Source: Acidobacteriota bacterium (GTDB taxonomy: Bacteria; Acidobacteriota; Vicinamibacteria; Vicinamibacterales; UBA8438). From it: 5,221 nucleotides of DNA. Position 1 is the first letter of the stretch, and each line of letters opens with the position of its first letter. The notes below the pieces were generated by a model. The model ran no database searches and was not told where the DNA came from. It saw only the letters and a list, made by a program, of their open reading frames with translations. The translations under genes and the position numbers were made by a program. The stretch lies in the NCBI GenBank assembly GCA_005778315.1, contig SXOW01000228.1, positions 1 to 5,221 on the forward strand, read 5' to 3'. Positions 1 to 4,635 of the stretch are shown piece after piece.

Positions 1-315
1 ATCGTCCCGCCGCTGGCCGCGCGCGCGCGCAACACATTGTCCGGGCTTGGCTACCGCAACATCGAGGTGCGCACCGGCAACGGGTATCTCGGCTGGCCGG
101 AACATGCGCCGTATGACCGCATCATCGTCACGGCGGCACCTGACGAGGTTCCGACCGCGTTGGTAGAACAGCTCACGGTCGGCGGCTTGATGGTGATTCC
201 GGTAGGGACGCGGTCGCAGGAATTGCGCGTGCTACGCCGCACGGTCTCCGGTATGGAGACACTCGACACGCTGCCTGTGCGGTTCGTCCCGATGACGGGC
301 AAACCCAGAGAGTGA
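1..315 (+). CDS. pcm: Protein-L-isoaspartate O-methyltransferase, C-terminal part (5' end outside window)
   Basis: This cytosolic repair enzyme transfers a methyl group from S-adenosylmethionine to L-isoaspartyl residues in aged proteins, starting their conversion back to aspartate. The frame is open from base 1 and ends at TGA 313-315, giving 104 residues, about half of the usual 200-220. Visible family features are the IEVRTGNGYLGWPEHAPYD segment followed by RIIVTAAPDEVP, which is the post-II SAM-fold strand typical of PCMT, and then LVEQLTVGGLMVIPVG and a closing strand with VRFVPMTG. The SAM-binding motif I lies upstream of the window. A TTG at 37 is internal and should not be taken as the start. 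One base after the stop a GTG begins a second reading frame, so the gene was probably in an operon. I am confident of the family; the substrate role is from family knowledge. Confidence 0.93.
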   Translation: MVPPLAARARNTLSGLGYRNIEVRTGNGYLGWPEHAPYDRIIVTAAPDEVPTALVEQLTVGGLMVIPVGTRSQELRVLRRTVSGMETLDTLPVRFVPMTGKPRE

Positions 316-316
316 C

Positions 317-372
317 GTGCCTGTCTTGGTCGCTCGCGGCCTTACGAAGGTCTACCAGCTCGCTCGCGGTCG
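317..372 (+). pseudogene. Possible vestige of the start of an ABC transporter ATPase gene
   Basis: A GTG one base after the methyltransferase stop opens a frame beginning MPVLVARGLTKVYQ. This closely follows the usual opening of ABC ATPases of the LolD/MacB kind (first strand, 'LTKVY', before the A-loop and Walker A). A GAGAG stretch just upstream could serve as its ribosome binding site. After about residue 15 the resemblance is lost: there is no strand leading to a Walker A GxxGxGKST, and the frame wanders to a stop at 526 through low-quality sequence. The region from 342 onward is also the 3' end of a gene on the other strand. I infer that a former pcm-ABC operon was cut here. Only 14 residues support the call, so chance is a real alternative; the 3' boundary given is approximate. 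Confidence 0.32.
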
Positions 373-686
373 GCTTGCGCTGACAGTTCCCTGTGGGTCT
401 TCCGCAGCTCGTTCCAACCGGCCTCCACACTACGGGCCAGCGTTCGTGATTCCCGCACGCCGCTGCGTGCGAGTTCCGCGATGGCCTGCTGGGCCCGCCG
501 GTAGGCGGGGTCAAACGCGTCGTTGAACGCGTGGAGCCTGTCTCTCAGTTCCATCTTGCCCAGGCTGCCCGTCACCCGCAGCTGCTCCAGACGGGTCCGC
601 ATCTCCGCGAGCTCCGCTTCGATCGCATCCATCGTCTCGGCCATCTTGGTCGTCTTGTCCTTGTCCGTCCTCATCGTTCTGCCCAT
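342..686 (-). CDS. Hypothetical small helical (coiled-coil) protein
   Basis: I do not recognise a named family. The 114-residue product is charged and almost entirely helix-forming. Residues 15-37 (MAETMDAIEAELAEMRTRLE) have heptad-like spacing of A, I, L and M typical of a coiled coil. Residues 44-75 form a second amphipathic stretch, and residues 82-108 a third helix rich in R, E and K. There is no signal peptide or membrane segment. The ATG at 686 is preceded on the minus strand by GAGAGGG about five bases away; the ATG at 674 is an alternative. The gene is transcribed away from hsp20 and converges on pcm. Its last residues (ERAGRPS) are encoded by bases that also read as the ABC ATPase start on the other strand, so its natural C-terminus may have been replaced. 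Similar short helical proteins occur beside stress genes, but no function can be assigned. Confidence 0.62.
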   Translation of the reverse strand: MGRTMRTDKDKTTKMAETMDAIEAELAEMRTRLEQLRVTGSLGKMELRDRLHAFNDAFDPAYRRAQQAIAELARSGVRESRTLARSVEAGWNELRKTHRELSAQADRERAGRPS

Positions 687-1032
687 TCAGCCCTCTCGAG
701 TGCGCCTTCCTTCCTTGGGACCAGTGCGGCAACGATCTTCGCTGCCTGCCACGTGCAACGTCCGTACCGCCCTTCCCGCCCAGGCGCTTGCGGGGTGCCA
801 TGACACGAGTCGATAGCACCGCGTACATCCTGTGAGGTGCGGTTTCTCCACCGATGGATGACCCCTCTCCGGCACTATTCCCCAACCCCAAGTGAAATCG
901 TCCGCGGCGAGCCGGACTGCCGTACTGTAAGACCGATGCGGGATCGGTCGGCCACCGGTTTTCTCGTAGCCGTGGCTCACGCCGTCCGCTTCCGGTGACG
1001 ATTCGCAGCTTGGCATCCGGCTTGCTGTAGCG

Positions 1033-1042
1033 CTGCATGCAG
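1033..1042. repeat. Perfect 10-bp palindrome CTGCATGCAG upstream of hsp20
   Basis: The palindrome CTGCATGCAG lies about 60 bases before the hsp20 start codon, a position compatible with an operator or a small hairpin in the leader. No known regulator consensus is recognised, and a palindrome of this length can arise by chance. Confidence 0.3.
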
Positions 1043-1068
1043 ACATTGGCAGTAGCCACACTACAACC

Positions 1069-1088
1069 GCAAGAACAAGCAAGAACAA
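1069..1088 (+). repeat. Tandem direct repeat, two copies of GCAAGAACAA, in the hsp20 leader
   Basis: Two identical 10-base units sit head to tail directly before the GGAAGAGG ribosome binding site of hsp20. The A-rich, G-poor block stands out from the GC-rich surroundings. An unstructured A-rich leader would keep the ribosome binding site open, which is an inference. There is no sign of more copies. Confidence 0.6.
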
Positions 1089-1101
1089 GGAAGAGGTCGC
1101 A

Positions 1102-1629
1102 ATGGCAACTGAACTGACTTCCCAACAAGGTAACCCGTTGACGCGCTCTGGATCCGTGATTCGGTCCAACCCGTTTGCCGCCCTGCGTCGCATGTCCGAC
1201 GAGATGGAGCGGATGGCCGAAGGCATGTGGGGAGTGGGCCGGCTCCCGGTCCTGTTCCGAGGCACTGAGTTCCCAGGCACTGAACTGGACCAGACCTGGA
1301 GTCCCAGCCTTGAGGTGTTCCAGCGGGACGGCCAGTTGGTTGTCCGGGCCGAACTGCCGGGTCTCGCGAAGGACGATGTCAAGATTGAGATCTCGGACCA
1401 CACGCTGCTCATCACTGGCGAACGAAAGGAAGAAAAGGAGCAGCGGGACACTGGCTACTACGCCTGCGAGCGGTCGTATGGTGCCTTCAGTCGGTCCGTG
1501 CCGTTGCCCGAAGGCGTGCAGGGTGACGATGCCACCGCCTCGTTCAAGGCCGGCGTGCTCGAGGTGAGGATGGCGGCGCCCACACTTCCGGAGAAACACG
1601 GCCGCCAGATCGAAATCAAGGCGTCCTAG
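1102..1629 (+). CDS. hsp20: Small heat-shock protein, Hsp20/alpha-crystallin family
   Basis: This is an ATP-independent cytosolic holdase that binds unfolding proteins in large oligomers and passes them to refolding chaperones. The 175-residue product has a variable N-terminal arm (1-65) with the NPFAALRRMSDEMERM amphipathic helix usual in bacterial Hsp20. An alpha-crystallin domain follows at about 66-160, with SPSLEVFQRDGQLVVRAELPG, DDVKIEI, LLITGERKEE and the ERSYGAFSRSVPLPEGV segment. The family signature A-x-x-x-x-G-V-L is at 146-153. The C-terminal tail ends RQIEIKAS and carries the I-x-I motif (I170, I172) that docks neighbouring dimers. The start at 1102 is supported by AAGGAAGAGG a few bases upstream. 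The HtrA-like gene follows after 80 bases on the same strand with no obvious terminator, so co-transcription is likely. All key elements look intact, unlike several neighbours. Confidence 0.96.
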   Translation: MATELTSQQGNPLTRSGSVIRSNPFAALRRMSDEMERMAEGMWGVGRLPVLFRGTEFPGTELDQTWSPSLEVFQRDGQLVVRAELPGLAKDDVKIEISDHTLLITGERKEEKEQRDTGYYACERSYGAFSRSVPLPEGVQGDDATASFKAGVLEVRMAAPTLPEKHGRQIEIKAS

Positions 1630-1709
1630 AAGCGCGATGGACGTGCCAGGCGAATCTGGAATCCCGGGACGAGGGCGATCGGCCTGTGAGTCGGAGCGGG
1701 AGGTAACGT

Positions 1710-2483
1710 ATGGTCGGTATCCGGATTCGTCTGGCGCTCATCATCGTGCTGGCACTGGCGGTCGGCGCCGGCATTGGTTCGACGGTTGCGGCCAAGGTTG
1801 GGCGCTCGTTTCCGCTCACAGGGCGTCAGGCCACGCTCTTCGTTGAGGCCGGTGGGTCCCAGGGTGCCGTCCCCGCGCTCGAGCCCGGCTTCGCCGCGAT
1901 GCTGGAGCAGGTGCTCCCGACCGTCGTCAACATCGCGACGTCGAAGGTCGTCCAGGCGGCCGATGGGGCGCCGTCGTCGCCATTCTTCTCGGACCCGTTC
2001 TTCGAGCGCTTTTTCGGCGACGAGTTCTCGCGTCAGTATCGGGTGCCGCGCGAGCGGCGGGAGCGTAGCCGGGGCTCCGGAGTCATCGTCAGCGCTGACG
2101 GGTACGTGCTGACGAACAACCATGTCGTGGAGGGTGCCGACGAGGTGGTGCTGACCTTCGCCGAAGGCCAGGAATACGAGGCCACCGTCGTCGGTACCGA
2201 TCGGCAGACCGACGTGGCCATTCTCAAGGTCGACGCCGACGACCTGACCGCCAGGCAGCTCGAGCTACCGGCAGGGACGACAGGCGTGGTCGTATCCAAC
2301 GTCGCCCCCGGTACGCGCGCGGCGGAAGCCGGGCTGCGTCAGGGTGACGTGATCGTGGAAGTCAATCGTCAGGCGGTCGCCGACGAGAACGCGTACGCGC
2401 GCGCGGTGCGTGGCGCGGGCGACGAGCCCGTGCTCTTGCTCGTCAACCGGGGCGGCACGAGGCCTCGCCCCTCGTCACGTTGA
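1710..2483 (+). CDS. HtrA/DegP-like protein with internal deletion removing catalytic Ser and PDZ1
   Basis: HtrA proteins are envelope serine proteases and chaperones with a trypsin-like domain and one or two PDZ domains. Here an N-terminal membrane or signal segment (about 5-28, RLALIIVLALAVGAGIG) is followed by LEQVLPTVVNIATSKVV, the DPFFERFFGDEF loop and RGSGVIVSADGYVLTNNHVVEG with catalytic His138. RQTDVAILKVDADDL follows with catalytic Asp168. At about residue 176-182 (bases 2235-2255) the sequence jumps directly into a C-terminal PDZ: ARQLELPAGTTGVVV, VAPGTRAAEAGLRQGDVIVEVNRQAV and PVLLLVNRGGT. The GNSGG serine motif, the rest of the protease barrel and the first PDZ are absent. At 257 residues it is some 200 shorter than DegP/MucD-type relatives, yet the frame is kept. 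The start is set by GGGAGGT five bases before the ATG. The encoded protein should be proteolytically dead; it may be a non-functional remnant, a membrane-tethered binding protein or an assembly collapse. Confidence 0.9.
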   Translation: MVGIRIRLALIIVLALAVGAGIGSTVAAKVGRSFPLTGRQATLFVEAGGSQGAVPALEPGFAAMLEQVLPTVVNIATSKVVQAADGAPSSPFFSDPFFERFFGDEFSRQYRVPRERRERSRGSGVIVSADGYVLTNNHVVEGADEVVLTFAEGQEYEATVVGTDRQTDVAILKVDADDLTARQLELPAGTTGVVVSNVAPGTRAAEAGLRQGDVIVEVNRQAVADENAYARAVRGAGDEPVLLLVNRGGTRPRPSSR

Positions 2484-2631
2484 GTGATGAGCAGGTCGCC
2501 GTCGCGCGGACCATCCTCGTTGAGACGCGGTGCGGTGTTTGACATCGCAGTCTTCCCCTTCTCCCCCTGACATGCGACAGCCTCAGAGGTCTTCGTCGTT
2601 TTGGCGCGCTGAAACTATCTCACCGCGGCAC

Positions 2632-2650
2632 CGTCTCAGGAATTGGGACG
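2632..2650. repeat. Imperfect palindrome CGTCTCA-N5-TGGGACG
   Basis: Seven-base arms separated by five bases match with one mismatch in DNA, or fully as RNA with one G-U pair. A related TCTCA occurs just upstream at 2618-2622. The form is like a dimeric regulator site, but I cannot name a regulator, and it lies about 400 bases before the next gene start. Confidence 0.25.
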
Positions 2651-2788
2651 CGACTGATCTGCCCCGCGTCGGTCCGCACGCCGCGCGGTGGCGGTTCAGG
2701 TCGCCTGAGATCCCCGGTCCCGTCCCACGACCGGCGACACCTCCAGAATCGATGCGCGCGAGATTCATCTTGAACCACCCTAGGGCGA

Positions 2789-2806
2789 CCACCCCGCCCT
2801 GGGTGG
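2789..2806. repeat. Hairpin CCACCC-N6-GGGTGG
   Basis: Perfect six-base inverted arms flank a six-base loop in the gene-free region after the HtrA-like gene. No T-run follows, so it is not a standard intrinsic terminator. It could be a weak transcript-end structure, or simply chance in GC-rich DNA. Confidence 0.25.
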
Positions 2807-3049
2807 CCTGCCCGTTACGCGCGAACGACCGGCGCGAGCAGCTGCCCGCTGCGGGGAATATCCCGCGCCAGGCTGCGGCATTTCCACCTGACGCGTAAAC
2901 GACCCGCTCCGCCGGACTATGGATCCCGCTGCGTTTGCCGGTATCCGACCCGCCTGGAGCGCCCGGGTATCGGCGGCAGCATCCTTGCTCTTCAAATGGA
3001 CCTCGCATCGGCGGCGGACCGTGCCTGTTCGTGCGGAGGAGGAGACGAG

Positions 3050-3226
3050 ATGGAAGAGACCCGATATGGTCTACGCGTGGATCTGTCAGTCCCGCCCGCC
3101 GTGGCGGTGGAACGCGCGACGGAGGCCCTGAAGCAACAGGGGTTCGGCGGGCTCACCTGCATAGATGTTCGTCAGACGCTTAAACAGAAGCTCGACCGCG
3201 GTGGGAGAGGAGCGGGGTTGCCATGA
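3050..3226 (+). pseudogene. DUF302 domain protein, truncated to its N-terminal part
   Basis: The first ~49 residues match the opening of DUF302 proteins: MEETRYGLRVDLS, then PAVAVERATEALKQQGFGGLT, then IDVRQTLKQKLD. In intact members of about 130 residues this is followed by a segment like FRPYRILGACNP and a second half containing the P-C-N region. Here it instead runs into RGGRGAGLP and stops, giving 58 residues. Those last residues are encoded by the purine-rich leader of the next gene, which supports a deletion at about 3195-3200 rather than a naturally short protein. The ATG at 3050 is chosen because GGAGGAGGAG lies just upstream; an in-frame ATG at 2996 would add an unlikely cysteine- and glycine-rich extension. 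The stop overlaps the Usp start as ATGA. DUF302 function is not well defined. A short functional form is possible but less likely. Confidence 0.7.
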
Positions 3227-3741
3227 ATGCAAACCGGATTCTTGTCGCCGTCGACGATTCGGATGTCTCTCGGCGGGTTGCACGCTATGTGGCCCAGGTG
3301 GTCGCGGGCCGGACCGACGTCTGTGTGCGGTTGCTGAGCATTCTGCCGCCGATTCCAGCCTCGTTGCTCGAGCACGGCGGCGCCGACGATGCGCAAAAGG
3401 AAGAGCAAATCGAGGCGCTGATGCACGCGGAGCGCGAGGCGTTCCAGCAGCGCGCTCGGGACGACGCTGAGGTGGTCTTCGCCGACATCAAGGACGTTCT
3501 GCGTGACGGCGGTGTACCGGACGAGATCATCGAGACCGAAACGTTCGCCGATCGCATCCACATCGTGGGCGAGATCAACCAGGTGGTGTCAGACCTGCTC
3601 GAGGTCGCCGAAGCGGACGGCTTCGGGACAATCGTCATCGGTCGCACCCGCCTCGCGCGCTGGCCGGACCTCTTCCGGCATCACGTGGCGGAGGAACTCG
3701 TCCACCGGGCTCGGGACGTTTCAGTCTGGGTCGTCGGGTGA
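3223..3741 (+). CDS. Universal stress protein (UspA family)
   Basis: This is a cytosolic alpha/beta stress protein. The family helps cells survive starvation, heat and other insults, with or without ATP binding. The 172-residue product opens with the typical first strand and loop RILVAVDDSDVSRRVARYVA (5-24), where Asp11 and Asp12 sit at the usual nucleotide-contact position. It ends with ADGFGTIVIGRTRLARW and HHVAEELVHRARDVSVWVVG. The middle (50-115) is long and acidic, with a charged helix (QKEEQIEALMHAEREAFQQ). The C-terminal G-x2-G-x9-G-S/T motif of ATP-binding Usps is not intact: only the first glycine (Gly140) and the final strand are evident, so ATP binding is doubtful. The ATG overlaps the preceding stop as ATGA, and GAGGAG lies ten bases upstream, so translation may be coupled. 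I am confident of the family; the specific role is unknown. Confidence 0.88.
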   Translation: MNANRILVAVDDSDVSRRVARYVAQVVAGRTDVCVRLLSILPPIPASLLEHGGADDAQKEEQIEALMHAEREAFQQRARDDAEVVFADIKDVLRDGGVPDEIIETETFADRIHIVGEINQVVSDLLEVAEADGFGTIVIGRTRLARWPDLFRHHVAEELVHRARDVSVWVVG

Positions 3742-3805
3742 GCCTGGCTGCGGAACGTCTCGTGTCGAACGCAAGAGAGGACGAAGCCAGTACCTGAGTC
3801 GTCAA

Positions 3806-3833
3806 GCGGTGGTCAGCCGCTCCCGGCCACCGC
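3806..3833. terminator. GC-rich hairpin between usp and the 120-aa gene, possible transcript end
   Basis: Arms GCGGTGGTC (3806-3814) and GGCCACCGC (3825-3833) can form nine pairs, including one G-U, around a ten-base loop. It sits about 65 bases after the Usp stop and about 20 bases before the next start codon. There is no T-run, so it may be an attenuating or RNA-stabilising structure rather than an intrinsic terminator. Confidence 0.3.
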
Positions 3834-3854
3834 GATCTCATCGACGAGAGCCCC

Positions 3855-4217
3855 ATGGCGAAGAAGAAGCTGCGGAAAGGCACGGTGATCGAGACGCTCT
3901 ATGACCGCGTGACCGGTCGGACGCAGGAGGTCGAGATTCACTATGCACCGGTGCGCCCGGCGCGCTGTCAGCTCACCGTTACGCTGCGGCCGGATCAACG
4001 AGCGGCACTTGAGGTGCTCAGGGACACGATCGCCCGCAGGACCCGGGCGACGCTCCCGGCCGCCGCGATCATTCGCGGCGCACTGGACGCGGTCCTCGAT
4101 GCACGGCTCAACCTGACCGGCTGCCAAACGGAGGCCGATGTCAAGGCGACAGTGCTCGCGGCGGTCGCCGCCGGCCGCCGAGGCGACCCTGACCAAGCAC
4201 CTCGCGAACCGACGTGA
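3855..4217 (+). CDS. Hypothetical protein with possible ribbon-helix-helix-like core
   Basis: I do not recognise the family. The 120-residue product starts with a lysine-rich MAKKKLRKGTVIETLYD and a beta-rich segment TGRTQEVEIHYAPV (20-33). Residues 38-85 read as one strand (CQLTVTLRP), a long helix (DQRAALEVLRDTIARRT), a turn and a second helix (LPAAAIIRGALDAVLDA). That order of strand, helix and helix, with LPAAAIIRGAL resembling the 'S..IR.AL' of CopG-type proteins, is compatible with a ribbon-helix-helix DNA-binding fold, although the loop between helices is longer than usual. A further helix (TEADVKATVLAAVAAG) precedes a polar tail. The ribosome binding site is weak (ACGAGAG), and no other nearby ATG is better. 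There is no toxin gene next to it. It could be a small regulator of the island; the function is inferred from pattern only. Confidence 0.62.
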   Translation: MAKKKLRKGTVIETLYDRVTGRTQEVEIHYAPVRPARCQLTVTLRPDQRAALEVLRDTIARRTRATLPAAAIIRGALDAVLDARLNLTGCQTEADVKATVLAAVAAGRRGDPDQAPREPT

Positions 4218-4299
4218 CCTGGGTGGGCGGCGGCTCTGGCCGTGCCTGCGCAGGTGGTCGATCGGATGTCCCATTCCGGGTAGGCGGATGTGGCACACG

Positions 4300-4620
4300 C
4301 CGTGCACGTGCTTGCTTCGTCCAGCGACCGTGGGATGGGCTCCCGCTCGAGCCGGAGAGAACCCTGGACGCGGCAGTGGGATGTAACAAGCCTGCGGAAC
4401 CGAAAGCGGAGCAAACCGTCGAGAGGTTGAGAAAACCTGGGGGCGGAACGAAGCGAGGGATGAACACCTCGCGAGTGGTGGACGCTTTCGGCGATGTCGC
4501 GAAGGGGGCTGAAAGTCCGAGGCCGGTAGAGTGCTCACACGCCTCATCCGGCGGGACGCGGCTCGACGGCAAGCCACTCCGATCGCTGGACACCCGAAGG
4601 GACGGCGGGCACGGACTTCG
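4300..4620 (+). ncRNA. Structured non-coding stretch resembling group II intron domain I, truncated
   Basis: After the 120-aa gene about 400 bases lack a convincing gene. Within them the sequence changes character and reads like the 5' ribozyme half of a bacterial group II intron. It has short purine loops (CCGAAAGCGG, 4401-4410) and a stem AGGTT/AACCT (4424-4438). A perfect six-pair stem GCGAGG/CCTCGC closes the loop GATGAACA (4453-4472). GGTGGACGCTTTCGG is followed by GGGCTGAAAGTCCGAGG, and GCCGG/CCGGC arms enclose GTGCTCACAC (4522-4552). These phrases recall group II domain I from memory; no covariance model was run. No reverse transcriptase and no domain V hairpin follow; instead the groEL leader begins about 15 bases before its ATG. 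It therefore looks like a remnant. The 5' end is uncertain (no clear GTGYG) and could lie between 4241 and 4335. The open frame 4214-4798 running through it is probably spurious. Confidence 0.45.
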
Positions 4621-4635
4621 TTTCAGAGGTGAGCA

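Larger units (their letters stand above)
687..1101. other. Divergent intergenic region between the coiled-coil gene and hsp20
   Basis: This 415-base stretch must hold the promoters for the minus-strand gene and for hsp20. I see no convincing sigma-70 or sigma-32 pair and no CIRCE inverted repeat. Near the hsp20 end there is a 10-bp palindrome and a tandem 10-base A-rich repeat (listed separately). The long minus-strand open frames crossing it (511-1599 and 687-1451) run antisense through hsp20 and look like shadows of GC-rich coding sequence. Confidence 0.5.
2484..3049. other. 566-bp region without a convincing gene
   Basis: Open frames exist on both strands (for example 2530-2898 + and 2583-3008 -), but their products are rich in R, P, G and A, lack recognisable domains, and have no good ribosome binding site. 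The stretch contains several short hairpin-capable repeats. These include an imperfect palindrome at 2632-2650, a six-pair hairpin at 2789-2806, arms GCAGC/GCTGC at 2838-2852 and GCGGG/CCCGC at 2851-2866. A TTGACA occurs at 2538-2543, but no matching -10 element is seen. The region presumably carries the end of the hsp20-HtrA transcript and the promoter for the DUF302-Usp pair, possibly with decayed sequence. Confidence 0.5.

Noticed and set aside
784..801. Sigma-54-like GG-N10-GC pattern (TGGCAC...AAGC) on the minus strand upstream of the coiled-coil gene
   Set aside because: The -12 element reads AAGC instead of TTGC, and no activator site is recognisable; too weak to call.
511..1599. A 362-codon open frame on the minus strand across the hsp20 region
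   Set aside because: It lies antisense to the clear Hsp20 coding sequence, overlaps the start of the coiled-coil gene and gives a low-complexity R/G/S/H-rich product without domains; a GC-rich shadow.
2538..2543. TTGACA as a -35 promoter element
   Set aside because: No TATAAT-like hexamer lies 16-18 bases downstream, and the nearest gene start is 500 bases away.
2583..3008. A 141-codon minus-strand frame and the 2530-2898 plus-strand frame in the gene-free region
   Set aside because: Neither has a good ribosome binding site, domain or coding-like amino acid pattern, and they overlap each other on opposite strands.
2996..3049. Upstream ATG at 2996 as the start of the DUF302 protein
   Set aside because: It would add an 18-residue Cys/Gly/Ala-rich extension not seen in the family, and the strong GGAGGAGGAG lies directly before the ATG at 3050.
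4529..4537. GAGTGCTCA resembling the right half of a CIRCE (HrcA) element upstream of groEL
   Set aside because: The left half TTAGCACTC is absent nine bases upstream, and the motif sits inside the intron-like structured stretch.
3813..4577. A 254-codon minus-strand open frame
   Set aside because: It is antisense to the 120-aa gene and the intron-like stretch, arginine- and proline-rich, with no recognisable motif or ribosome binding site.
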